A DNA stretch of 64,000 nucleotides, from assembly GCF_964275005.1 (NCBI RefSeq), contig NC_092700.1, positions 20,937,050 through 21,001,049 of the forward strand. The letters are read 5' to 3'. Within the stretch, counting starts at the first letter, position 1, and each line of letters starts with the position of its first letter. The notes under the pieces are model-generated. The model was not told where the DNA came from. It did no database searches and saw nothing but the letters and a program-made list of their open reading frames with translations. Of the stretch, positions 37,878 through 49,345 are shown piece by piece. A program made the translations under genes and the position numbers. Source of the stretch: Diadema setosum (lineage: Eukaryota > Echinodermata > Echinoidea > Diadematoida > Diadematidae).

Positions 37878-37905
37878 CCAATTGTACATCGTTCAACGTT
37901 TTCAC

Positions 37906-38127
<222 letters not shown>

Positions 38128-39218
38128 TGTTTTTTTATTCTCCTCTTGTTACAATGGGATGTGTTAAGTTCAATTCGATTCGATTCAAATTTATTTCCGT
38201 TTTCGACAATAAAAATAACAGAATATACATCTCACTTTCCTTAGTGATAGAAATCAAGTAAACGAAACAAAGTTGAATTTACAAAGTAAACAACATTAAT
38301 TCTAAACTTATAATAGTAACGTTACATTGCTAGGGGACTGAAGTTAAATGAAGCAAAGTGAAATATCAATATATACTTTGAGAAAAACGGAGGTATCCAC
38401 TGAGAAGACAATGTTTGTAGAGTGTGGGCCACTCGTGGAAAAAAAAAATCAATGAAAATATTGGTAAAAATCGGCATCAGAGCAACTACAAAAAGTTATG
38501 GAACAAAAACAGTTAACAGAAACATGTTAAAAGAATTGGGGGACATACAGCCGGAAGCCAACAAAGATTCAGACGAAGAAAGGACAAAAAAAAAAAAAGA
38601 TACGTACAGAGAACACCAACAAACATAATTTATAAAACAGACCAGAAACGAGATCGGGACAGCGACAAGACAAGTTAACGGGGGGAGACTGACTGACTTG
38701 TGTCATAATCATCATGAAATTAACAAAAACATGTTCCCGGACGTATGTATTCAATATATTGCTTTTGCTTGTAGTTAGGATAGTTAGGTTCCCATGTGCT
38801 GCCACTGTTTACATTCCGTTAGTTGCGAAATCTTAATTTGTATTGTTCTTTGTGATCAAGTGATTGCATGGCAAATAGGTTACATACCATTTTTGTGAAC
38901 CATATGATGACGATTGCAAATATATATACAATGGATGTGTAATCACCTAAAGAGTAGAAGGAAAGCCTAACACACATGGAGTAACAATCATTTCGAGCTA
39001 ACCAGTATCTACTCTGATCTACATAGCTTACAACATAAAATGTCTCATTGGATGCTAAGAATCTAGAAAACCAAATGATTTTTGCTAGCAAAAACAACAA
39101 CAACAACAACAACAAACAAGATATAGATGTATATTCTAATTTTTGAATTATTTTGAACCTTTGAGACAGCGCCTCATCTTACATGATTGTGTTTGCAAAT
39201 GCATTTTATGACCTTCTT

Positions 39219-39249
<31 letters not shown>

Positions 39250-40440
39250 TTAAATGTCTTCAGGTAAAAGTTCACACACACTGTATTTAATTATTCAGGA
39301 TAGAACCTTTCCTCTTGATGAAGTTATCTTAAAGCAGAATACTAAAGGAAACGCATATTTTGTTGGATTGTTCCCCCATTTCAAGCTTAGAGCATGTTAA
39401 ACACAGCGACCTTTAATTCATCCATTTAGAAAATTGCGTTTTGGAGAACGGCTGCTTAGAAAAATTGTATCCTGAATCATGTTCAATCGGAAGATCCGTG
39501 GTTATTTTGGGGGTGTGTCCATGACGTCATGGGGTGAAGGGCAAACCCGGAAGTATCACACAACAGCCTGAGCTTACCTATGTATGCTTCCGATGAGAGC
39601 GAGATGTCGAGGCTCGTACCCCAAAATCCCAGACATTTTTTATCAGAATGTCAAAAAAAAAAAATGAAATAAAATTGTTTTCTACTTCAAGTCTCCTGTG
39701 AAATCATACATTTTCTCGTTTAAATAAAGTCTGTTACGTGTTATTTAGGCCACGAATACAGAAGTTGTCAGGCCTAGTGCCTGTAGTGGGTGCTTCGTAG
39801 TCGATCAGTCACATGCATGCGCCCATCACCGGCCGCGTATGTCGCAGTGCAGTAGCCTTCGTGTATCAAAGAGCGGAGAAGTCTGGGCTTCGTACCTCTT
39901 TGGTACGTACTATCAGCAGCTCCTTGGTACTACTAGTACTACAGCTGTGTACCCCATAAATTCAGCGAGTCTTTTTTTTTTTTTTTTCGAGAATCGGGAC
40001 TTGCCAATAATTTCGCGAGTGCTTAAATTCGTGGTTGTGGAGTACACTACGAAAGGGGAAAATATATACGGAAAGAGAGTTAATATTTTCTCGTGTTTTT
40101 AAATTCGCAAAAATCATCGGGTTCGCGAAATTGACAAAAATAAAAAAATCCTCGCGAAACATTAGGCGTTTTATGTGGATAGCTAATACTAGATACTACG
40201 CAATGCGCGGGCATCGGCTAAGTCGATGTCTTGACTAGGCCGGCCGGCCTATCTGGTGATAAAATAAACGATACAGAGCACTGCGGTTTTCATCGATAGT
40301 GATAAAACTTTGATGGACTCGGTGAAGTACCGGTAATGAATGGATCGTGTAGTGAATTTGTGAGGGTTCCTAGCTAGATAGAATGCTGATGAGCTGTGAC
40401 CGGGTGTACGGAGTGAGTATGATGTGATATGATACTACGT
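38128..40440. other. Intergenic, dispersed repeats
   Basis: Includes a family also present at 22820-23560 (38160-38660), a (CAA)n tract near 39091-39115, a (CT)n tract at 39219-39245 and a T-run at 39971-39987. No convincing exon was seen. Confidence 0.45.
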
Positions 40441-41545
40441 AGCCCGACCAGACGCTGCGCTACTTACAGCGACTGGGCTGTAAGGTAGGCCTACTGCTAG
40501 TACTAGGGTACAGAGCGTTGTTACAGGCCGAAATCGCCAAAAATGCGACACAAAAATGTAGAAACGCTAAGAAATTCACCTTAATTCACCTCCGATTTAG
40601 AAGATATCATTATATTACAAGATTTTATCGCGAAAATTGTTCGAAATGCTCATGTTTGACCTTCTACTGCACAGAACAATACCAAATTTGTGCCTCCTTT
40701 TGCCGATTTTCTCTTTAGTTTGCCAGGTAGAATTATTAAATGGGTAAAGTTGCTGTGGTGTATCGTGGAAGACGTCGATTATTCAATGACGAAAATCGTC
40801 CTGAATTATAATGCGATGTTTACATAGCGTTACAGTAAAAAGATAACTTTTCGTAGTAGGGTTAATTTGCAGTCTATTATTCCAAAAATCAGAATGAATG
40901 ATTAGATCTAATTTTTCGTGCGCCCGTGGTAGCTGTAGTATAGCCAAGGTATAGGCGCCTATATTTTTAAAACCGACCGCCCGGCCGTTTTCCATTGAAA
41001 AACACGTAGGCCAGTGAAAATCCAGTGAATGGGCAAATAGACCGGTGTTAACAATAATTAGGCCTAGGTCCTACGTGTATTTACTACCTTAATAAGGATA
41101 TTCTTCAATTCTATTTCCTCCTGTTTCCTCAAGTTATTTACATGTATCCCCCTTTTTTTTCTTGATTTATATTCATGTGCGAATGTTCCAGCGTATTGCG
41201 CCCCGGCCCACGCGTATTTTTGATTTTATACGCGAGAAAGCCATTGACTTGAGGGAGGAGGATGGTCGATCTTCGATGAGCAGGCCTAGGGCCTATAGTA
41301 ACAAAGGTCAGTGTACGATCTTTGATAGTGAGTCTACTGTAGTGTGTCTAGCATTTAGTAGAATTACTATCAAAGATCGTACACCGACCTTTGTTACTAT
41401 ACAATTCCGGAATCCACTCTTCTTAACGTTACATACGGCCGAGCTGCGAAGTTGAGATTGCGTGAAGGATAACTAGAACTTAAGGGCCTCCTGCTACTAG
41501 GCTATACAACAGCCCAGTCGCTGCACAGCTGCGTCTGGTCGGGCT
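40441..41545. mobile_element. 1.1 kb CpG-rich inverted-repeat element
   Basis: AGCCCGACCAGACGC and GCGACTGGGCTGT at 40441-40482 are matched inverted at 41509-41545. A second palindrome lies inside at 41294-41401, with 36-bp arms (TATAGTAACAAAGGTCAGTG and onward). No open frame of note. Confidence 0.7.
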
Positions 41546-43160
41546 AGGCCCTACGTAAGGATATAAATTAATGATAGAAAGACCTAACTGTTAGTGTGTG
41601 TTAGGCCTACAGTACTGTACAAGTACTGAGATGACACTGACCTGAGTCAAGAGCGCTATTACGAAGTTAATGTGTCTTACACTTAGGCCTACATCAAAGC
41701 TCATCACACAGCCGAAATTTTGACATGGACTTCTATTTTGTAAACGTAGCTAAAATCTTAAAGTCTTACGTACGGTAGGCCGTAAATCTAGACCCAAGTT
41801 AGTACAGCGATTTAATATTGTTTAATAAGCCTATAGGCAGTATACTGCTGCTCTGAAGTACGAGTTCAAGTCAGCACTAAGCTAGCTGGGTTCATTTTCA
41901 GTTCAGAATAAAAACAACTCTCACCAAAAAAAAAAAAAAAAATAAAAAAATTGAAGTCTATCTCTGGCATTGGTCCTGCGTCACCAGCATTGTCCCCTGG
42001 CCTGCCGTGTGGCCAGGGCTCGTACTGCCAATCCAGGAAATCCGTCCGCTTCAACCGGACCGCCCTGGGCCTTCCCCCCTAGCTCGCCCGCAGCCATCTC
42101 CCTCCTGCGCCCCGCCGTGCGGCTGGTCATCAACATCTATCTCTCCAACTTCACCAGGGTCATCATCGCTAGTTTCATCATCGCTGTCATCACTAGTACT
42201 ATATCACTCAGCTCATCATCACTTCCACATTAAAATTCCACCAAGAAATCATCCTGATCATCACTGACCTTAACGTATACAGTACGATGTAATTATCGAA
42301 AAACAAAATTTCAAAACTGTCTTTTTTTATGCAAATACCGGGTATCTACAACAACTTGTATGATACAATGCATGCATTATGCGCGAGGGGGCCTGCGGCG
42401 CTCGAGACCTTGCGCGATTCCTTTCACCCCGTGACGTCATCGGCAAAGCCTCGAAATTTACGCTGTGACCTAGATTTCAGGGGGGTGACAGGTGTAAATC
42501 TTCAATATCCTCTAACTCCACTTCAAAAAGGCCATTTGAAACGATGTAAACGATAAATAATTGTTCTATGTGTCCCACTTTTTGACTTCATATATAACAT
42601 AATATCTTCAGTATTCCCCTTTAAGCATTGGTTGGAGTTCTTTCATAAGACAGTCTTCCTAGTTTGATTTTATCTGCCAACATAGTGGTGTCAGGGTATT
42701 GCATGATTGCATATTATCCCGTTCTTGTCAAAATCGGTTAACTGTAATATCTGATGATCCCGTTTTTGGCATTTCATTTCAATATCGATATCGTTCAGCA
42801 TTTATCGGCTTCTCTTGTTATAATTTCACCAGTATTGGTTTTCATTTTAACCCTAATTATGAGTTCCATCCAGTTCTGTTAAGTGTGTAAAATTGAATGT
42901 AGAAAATAGATAACCGAAGGAAACCGAGAAGACACAGCATATAGAAATCTACTTTCTATGACTTCAAAAAGAGTCCTTACGTCCGATACCTACAGAAACT
43001 ATTATCAATCTGTGGTCATCCTTATCCCTGGTGCACTTGCAGCTGCTCTCAATCTTTGCTACTGCTCTCCAATATACCTGCAGTCTCCCACGGCAACGAT
43101 TCGTTGATATTTCGATTCTACATGAGAAATAAGAATTCTATCTCCAATGCATCAGGAGTT
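41546..43160. other. Intergenic between genes A and B
   Basis: No gene is recognised. There is an A-run at 41926-41942, then a GC-richer stretch at 41990-42200 with CATCATC-type repeats. Confidence 0.45.
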
Positions 43161-43407
43161 GAAGAGTTTGTTCGCAAAAACCGATAAGTCCATTTTTGAA
43201 GATTTTGAAGTACGGTCTCTGTCATAAAGTACAAAATAATACCCTTTAAATGATATATTGGTCACTACATATAAAGGTACATTTTTGAAGTTATGGTCAA
43301 AAGAAGCAAAAATTTTCTTATTATTCTTTTTATTTTTCTTGACCTTTAATCGCAAATATCTCCATTTGGCAAACATGGACTTATCGGTTTTTGCGAACAA
43401 ACGCTTC
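43161..43407. mobile_element. 247-bp MITE, copy 2
   Basis: Ends GAAGAGTTTGTTCGCAAAAA and the inverted TTTTTGCGAACAAACGCTTC. The interior matches 11919-12164 in the opposite orientation and 62993-63238 in the same orientation. Confidence 0.9.
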
Positions 43408-43632
43408 AGTTTTAACTTATCTCGAATCGTTTGACTATGAAGATACAGCAATAATTGTGTTAATCATGAGTTTCCAGTGCTTTTACAGTGAGATAAGGAC
43501 GTTTATCAATAAATCCCTATTCACCCTAAGGACAGCACATTTTACCTTCTATACTGATATGAAAACTACGTTTCATTGACAAAATCGGAATAAGACCCAG
43601 CAACATTAAATAGGTGGCTAGTTTCAAAAATT

Positions 43633-44353
43633 TGACCCTGCATCACAAAACCAACAAAAAGTCGCCAGACATGAATTTTAGATAGGAGTAGATTCTGAAA
43701 GAGTAGACTTTAAGCTTTAAAATGATATAAAACTCTCTTATAAACCCTATCTAAACATTGGAAAGAAAGCACACACTCTGGAAAAGTGTGAACTGAGAAA
43801 AGAGGCTCTGAAGCACAGGGTCAATTCAAGCGCTTATCTTCATCAAGCCGTGTTAGCAGCTGTGTGACGAATGGGACAAAAACACGGTGTAAACCACCGG
43901 AGAAACACAATGAAGGGGTTGTTAGATTACCCTGAAAAATGAGCATGCCTTATTGACACATTCTGTCATTGATTAATGCCAACTTCCAAAGCAGTAGCAT
44001 CATCCTTTGTAAAGTTGTTAGACCTGAAAGGGAAGAGAGTGTAAAGGATATTTAGGAAATAAAAAGAGGACTTTCAGAAACACGTAATCACAATATTCTA
44101 CGAAAAAAAAAAAGTGTTCGAGAAAAACACATTTTTCTGTTCATTTTCTAATTACAACCTTTAGCATAATATAGAATAATAATTCATTTATATAGCGCAT
44201 AGTGAGCATATTATGCTTCTCTAAGAAGACTTGCTCTATCAGAAAATATGGAAAACTCGAGATTGGTTATCGGTTGACCCGTTTCACCTATTTTCAGTCC
44301 TCACACAAAATCAGCGTGTGCGACTTTTTGTTGGTTTTGTGATGCACGGTCAC
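43633..44353. mobile_element. GTGACC-type transposon, copy 4
   Basis: TGACCCTGCATCACAAAACC at the left, GGTTTTGTGATGCACGGTCAC-like end at the right. Orientation as copy 2. It ends next to the decayed gene B tail copies. Confidence 0.88.
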
Positions 44354-44870
44354 AAAGGGTGTTTTCCCCCAGAAATTTAAGTGCTTTAAAGAAAAAACAC
44401 ATCTGAATAAAAAGATTAGTTTGTCTATATAAATTTCCTACGAATTTCACAAGTATAAATAATGCCTCAAGAACGAGATACCCACTTTCATCTAGCTCCT
44501 GCTCTTCTTTGGCACCACGAATTCTTTCTAGGGTATGTAGGGCAAGTAGGGTAGTAGGGAAGGTCCTTTTTAGGGCCACGTACTTACCCTAGAAAGAATA
44601 AGTGGTGCACCGTGAAACCTTCTACCACGCAAAGATTTCATCCCGCTCTTCTCTTTGCCTGCTTGAGTATAAAATATTTGCATAATATATTGAGTAGTTC
44701 AGGCTCATCGGAAGAGGATCATATTTACCATTTCTCTCGGTCACAAAGCGTATTTTTCCCTCAGAAATGTAGGTGCTTCAAAGAAAAAACACTTCTGCAT
44801 AAAAACATGTAGTGGTGAGTGGGCCTATCTCTTTGTCTATATAAATTTTTCATGAATTTCACAAATATAA
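44354..44870 (-). pseudogene. Decayed duplicate copies of the receptor tail 3' end
   Basis: Two tandem fragments homologous to the end of the gene B tail exon and its 3' flank lie at about 44354-44520 and 44740-44870. The first still reads EEQELDESGYLVLEA on the minus strand before losing frame. The fragments are separated by a small inverted-repeat element (44515-44635). They appear to be degenerate 3'-end duplications without an acceptor or full exon. Confidence 0.6.
44515..44635. mobile_element. Small inverted-repeat element between tail copies
   Basis: ACCACGAATTCTTTCTAGGG is mirrored by CCCTAGAAAGAATAAGTGGT. GTGCACCGTGAAACCTTCTAC matches the start of the nested element at 17152. It separates the two decayed tail fragments. 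Confidence 0.75.
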
Positions 44871-44872
44871 AA

Positions 44873-45496
44873 TCATGCCTGAAGAACGAGATACCCACTT
44901 TCATCTAGCTCTTGCTCTTCTCTTTGCTTGCTTGAGTATATATTTACAGAATATAGTGAGTTGTTCAGGCACATCGGAAGAGCATCACATTTATCATTTC
45001 TCTCAATTGTCGAGTATTCGTGGACGTGTGGCGGTTCTCTGGTGGGTGTTGACTGGTCGGAAGTTGAAGGGGTTTCTTCGGAAATAACCCCAAATTTACT
45101 AGCATTATCTGCCGGTCTGGAATGGGTCGAAAGATCTCTGCTGATTGCCTGTCCAAAGAATTGAACACTGTTTATGTCAGACGTCTTTTCCTTTTCAAAA
45201 CTTTCCAGACGATCGTAATTAGCAGATCTGCGTGGATCTATGTTGGACATTATGTAGCCGTTTTCGTCAACGACGTTTTCAGTTGCAGAGGAGTTCCTAG
45301 ACTGAACAAATTTGACATCTCTCTCCTTTTTCTTCATACTTCCTGACATGTCCACGTATTGCTCTTTCTCGGCATCGGCTGTGGTGTTTTCACACTGCGA
45401 GATGTCTTCACCATCTTGGTGTAGTATGACGTCATGGAGAGGACGGGAAATCACCTCCGGTGGATCATTGATCATTTCTTCTGTTAGAATGTGATC
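44873..45496 (-). CDS. Gene B last exon: tyrosine-rich tail, copy 2, early stop
   Basis: A 624-bp exon entering in phase 0 after TTGATAG and ending in TGA at 44873-44875 (207 residues). Motifs: EKEQYVDMSGS (Y-x-x-M at residue 47), ENGYIMSNIDP, REPPHVHEYST, SLYSVNIYSSK and DESGYLVLQA at the end. Relative to gene A, the Y-E-E-I region is altered (FGVISEETP, both tyrosines lost) and the C-terminal NQYAN segment is cut off, because the gene A TGT codon aligns with TGA here. The downstream DNA is still alignable to gene A coding sequence but eroded. Confidence 0.83.
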   Translation of the reverse strand, partial: DHILTEEMINDPPEVISRPLHDVILHQDGEDISQCENTTADAEKEQYVDMSGSMKKKERDVKFVQSRNSSATENVVDENGYIMSNIDPRRSANYDRLESFEKEKTSDINSVQFFGQAISRDLSTHSRPADNASKFGVISEETPSTSDQSTPTREPPHVHEYSTIERNDKCDALPMCLNNSLYSVNIYSSKQREEQELDESGYLVLQA

Positions 45497-45925
45497 CTAT
45501 CAAGGACAATGGAGAATAAAGGATAGCATGATGATGAATCGTGTTGATTACCGTCATTAACGGTTAAAGATTAAAAAAAAAACGCATTAACAGTTTAATC
45601 TTATTTCAAGTGAATCGATATGTGCTTAAAAAAATGTGTAAACATCATGGACAAAGTACACACTGTCGTCCAACTCATGCTCTACTTTTTGTTTGATTGA
45701 GTATATCGTGACAGAATAAAGCGAACTGTTCAGCCTATATTGTATATTGCAAGAGGGTCACGTTTACAATTTATAGTGGCGATTCTCTAGTGGGTTTGTC
45801 GGAAGTTGAAAGAATATCTTCGTAAAATGACCGGTCAGAAACTTTTCATCTACCAGCGTTATCTAAACTGAATGGACATAGTATCTCTGTCCCCGTTCAA
45901 ATCTCATTGGTCTGCGTTGACTTAC

Positions 45926-46180
45926 GTTGGAAATCATGTAGCCGTTTCCATCAACGTCGTTTTCAGTTGCAGATGAGTCTCTAGATTGAACAAATTTGAC
46001 GTCTCTCTTCTTCTTCTTCACACTTCCTGACATGTCAGTGTATTGCTCTTTTTCGGCATTGATTGTGGTGTCTTGACACTGCGAGATGTCTTCACCATCT
46101 CGGTGTAGTATTATGTCATGGAGAGGCCGGGAAATCGTGTCTGCAGGATCGTTAATCATTTCCCCTTCAGAAGTGTGATC
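45926..46180 (-). CDS. Gene B tail exon, duplicated copy 1 (Y-x-x-M)
   Basis: A 255-bp exon with phase 0 at both ends (85 codons): acceptor TTGATAG and consensus donor AAC|GTAAGT. It contains ISRPLHDIILHRDGEDISQC and EKEQYTDMSGS (Y-x-x-M at residue 47) and ends NGYMISN. It corresponds to the first part of the neighbouring tail exon 45496-44873. Beyond the donor the homology continues for a short distance but frame and similarity decay, so the GTAAGT is the natural end. Splicing it in adds a second tandem Y-x-x-M module without shifting frame. Expression is untested. Confidence 0.72.
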
Positions 46181-46669
46181 CTATCAAGGAAGATGGCAAG
46201 TGAAGGAAAGCATGAAATCATTAACAGTTTATGTGTATTCATCACAATAAATGACGTAAGCATTGTCGTTTAGATCATTCTGAAAATATGGCACCACGAG
46301 GCTCCATAGTCACACGCTCCTATAACATTATAACAATTTTAATCGCGAGTATCGGCGAATGGTAATATTCACACGGCAGGATACTGACAATTTACCGAAA
46401 AAACAAACTTTAAGAAGTGTTAAACCTTTCTGGCGCCTTTGTATTAATTAGATTATTAATTAGAGCTAATTTCAAAATGTTTCTAATCTATTCCATTCAT
46501 GATCTTTTTCATTCTGAGCAGAAATATTATGAGTTCATTTTTGCACGGAAGAGATCTCTTAAAAGGCCCTTTTAAAATTGCTGCAGAAGGAATTCACCTT
46601 TTTAGAAGCCAAAGGAGTTAGGTTCAAAGATAATGACATGCTTTCATAACGATAATAAAAGGTGATTAC

Positions 46670-46841
46670 GTTTGCAAGGTCCTGGTAGATGTAAGACACA
46701 TCCTCCAGATTATCTGTGGAGTTGCCAGTTTTGTTGCGCGGATGTTGCGGAAGAGGACGATGTGCAGCTAGTGTACCGGTATTGATAGAGTGCAGTGAGC
46801 GGGTATGCAATTCATTTGCAACTTTCGGGCGCCTACGTTTC
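46670..46841 (-). CDS. Gene B exon: membrane-proximal cytoplasmic segment
   Basis: A 172-bp exon, identical in length and phase (2 to 0) to gene A exon 10238-10409. It begins with RKRRRPK after CAATAG and ends SYIYQDLAN|GTAATC. Shared landmarks with gene A include HSIN/HAIN, PLP..., TGNSTDN and the terminal YIYQ. The Y-x-N pattern of gene A (YQNP) is YQDL here, so the two tails may recruit different partners at this site. Confidence 0.82.
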
Positions 46842-47632
46842 CTATTGAGCAAAATGAAGGATACGAGAGAAAGGTTCTGGGGAGTATGACGCTGTAAAAA
46901 ATCAAAACACTGATACATAATTAGGAAAATGAGAAGAACTCCGGCAAATAATTCACTTGTTTACCTGTTTCTGCAGCAGAATCCGTATATTTCAAATTAT
47001 ATGAAAATTATTCATTTCATTCATAGATACTTTAAATGGTTTGAATTCCATTTGCCCTCGTTTTATCCACAAATGTCATTGTGTATGAGGCAGGGTCATA
47101 TTTGTAATACTAAATATGTTGCAATGTACATACTGTAAGCATCTATGCATTGTGTGTGGATATTTCCTTGCAGCTTCTTCCACAGGCAGCCTGTTTTCCT
47201 TCCAGATGAGATTCAGGAAATGCGTATCAAAATAGAAATAATATGATTATGGCTATAATGTTGACAGGGATGTTTGGTGCTTCCAAAGAGTATGCAAGCC
47301 CCCTACTGGAGAGCGGGATTTTTTTGATTATTCATGATTTAATATTCATTGGGTTTGTTATTGATTCCATGATAACACAGAAAGTAATTGTCCCAAAGGA
47401 TGGCGTTTACGCCAGAAATTGTTAATTCTGCAATTTCGCGATTTTTGTAGACTGCTCAGTTTTCAGTTACTGTTTTTTTTTTTCATGCGAATCTTAATCC
47501 TTACTCACTGCTTTCCTCATAGGAGGTAACACGAGGTACGATTATAGTTGTAATAATGATTATGATAACAATAAGTAAATAAATAAATATATATATATAA
47601 TAATAATGATAGTGATAATAATAATGATAATA

Positions 47633-47685
<53 letters not shown>

Positions 47686-48088
47686 CATTATTATTATAAT
47701 TATAAGGTCTTATTTACCCAGGGAAGCCACTTCAGTGTTGCCACTGGTCTACCAGAGGGCCCTGCTATTATTATAATATTATTACCCTATTATTACCATC
47801 CCCTCAAAGTGTAATATTCTTATGGCTTAAAACCATTAATATTAGCAACGATTCTTCATATTTTTGGCCCTATTCCACCTGCAATTAGTAACGAGATACC
47901 ATTGAAGACTTGCTACGGCAAAGTGCTAACACTAACACGTTCTCACTAAATTATTTTATATACGAAATTGTTAGTGGATGTAAACAAGAGCTTACCTAAA
48001 CGATGAAATCGCTCCTTCCCTCCCCCTCCCCCAAACACACAAAGACACAGACACACACACAGAAAAACAGACACTCAACAAGTCTCAC
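46842..48088. other. Gene B intron with trinucleotide microsatellite
   Basis: A (TAA)/(TTA)n tract at about 47580-47705 is the main feature. A short plus-strand frame (47243-47425) has a hydrophobic stretch but no recognised family and opposes the host gene. Confidence 0.5.
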
Positions 48089-48209
48089 CTCTTCTTGTGA
48101 TGGTGGCACCAAAGCAGAGAAAGGACGACAAGCAACATGAGAACGACGAACAGAAAGGTTCCCATGACGTAGAGGACTGAAGTAATATATATTTGAAGAT
48201 GGCCAGACT
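48089..48209 (-). CDS. Gene B exon: transmembrane segment
   Basis: A 121-bp exon entering in phase 1 after ACACAG and leaving in phase 2 at AG|GTGAGA. It encodes a short lead (ESGHLQIYITS), a strongly hydrophobic helix of about 24 residues (VLYVMGTFLFVVLMLLVVLS and following LLW) and a basic HHHKKR stop-transfer end. It matches the position, phases and ending of the gene A exon 12600-12714, though the sequences have diverged, as usual for membrane segments. Confidence 0.87.
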
Positions 48210-48547
48210 CTGTGTTTACAATAAGAAATACAACTTTCGTGACATGAAAAAAAAAAGAACAGCATGTGCGTAAAAATGTGAAGAGATTTTAAAGGAGCTT
48301 CTCAATATGTGGCTTATGATATTGCATTTTATGATTGTGATATTTTATCACTTAGTCAGTGCAAAGGTAGAATTTTTTATGTTCTGCAAGGTCAGGACAA
48401 CATAAATACGGGTGAATTAAAAACGAGAAATCAATGATAGCACAACGTGCACACATGCACACACACACACACACACAATTATATTTATATATAGCTTAGC
48501 AAATAAAAGAAAGTAAATATTTTTTCACGTTTATACAGAGCGTGTAA

Positions 48548-49345
48548 AAAAAAAAAAAAGTAATCCAACTTTGGAGGGCTCCCATTACTTAATTGTCAGC
48601 TATGACATGTATGAAGAGCACAATGTTGGTTGTCAGGAGAGGGAAACTCTTCCCCTCCTCATTGATGCCTAATTTTGTTGACAATTGTCATGCATGAATG
48701 AGCATATGAACTTTAAAGACAACAACGACAAATTGCACTTTTTCCAAGTTTGCCCTCTATTATGAAGGAACAATGCATCTCTCACTGCATGGATGAGATC
48801 CGTCAATGAAAGTTGCCAAATAGACCAGCCTGTACAAATGCATGTTTTTGTTTAGTATTTGTGTTTAGTGTTTGTATTCAAGTTTTTTCCTGACATTGTA
48901 TGGTCCATAACCTTTGATATGGACTTTTGTCCGATAACTTGGTCACTCCCAAAGAGGCCAACCCACACAGTCCATTTTCTCTGTTTATATTCAACATATA
49001 TTGATAGCTTCCAGTGACAACCATGTCTTGAATATGAAGAGAGTAAAATGGATAATGTTTTCGCCTGTATGGGAAGGGCTAAGTTACCGACAATGTGGCC
49101 ATGTTGAAGGTTATGGACCATAAAACATTAGAAGAAACCCTAAAACATGAATCTACAGTCGTGCAGACCGGCCTGATGATATTTTGACCACATTCATTGA
49201 CAGATCTCATCCATCCAGTGAGACATGCATTGTTCTTTCGCAATAACACGCAAACTTGGAAAAAGTACAATTTGTCATTGTTGTCTTTAAAGTTCATGTG
49301 CGCAGTCATGCATGGCATATGTCAACATGATTAGGTGCCATTACT
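48548..49345. mobile_element. Near-palindromic fold-back element, copy 2
   Basis: Matches 15154-16050: GTAATCCAACTTTGGAGGGCT at the left, GCATGGATGAGATC near 48786 with its inverted partner near 49205, and TCATGCATG(G/A)C near both ends. The right end lacks the terminal GGTAATCC arm, so it is truncated. Confidence 0.82.

Larger units (their letters stand above)
31576..37909. mobile_element. 6.3 kb element bounded by perfect 32-bp inverted repeats
   Basis: 31576-31607 (ATGGGTGAAAACGTTGAACG and 12 more bases) is the exact reverse complement of 37878-37909. Both outer sides are (TA)n, consistent with TA insertion. The interior has no long open frame except a nested LINE fragment, but it carries many copies of an ATCAGAGACGTTC-like motif in both orientations, often paired about 19-22 bp apart. 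Possibly a large non-autonomous DNA transposon with other elements nested inside. The inverted ends are certain; mobility is inferred. Confidence 0.75.

Noticed and set aside
38819..39115. Leucine-rich start (LLLLLLFLLA) resembling a signal peptide
   Set aside because: The leucines come from a (CAA)n/(TTG)n simple repeat, and no compatible donor to the gene A CUB exon was seen.
39580..39650. Possible 5' exon of gene A (ATG ... ATAG|GTAAGC on the minus strand)
   Set aside because: The encoded peptide is not a signal sequence and the donor phase does not match the phase-1 entry of the CUB exon.
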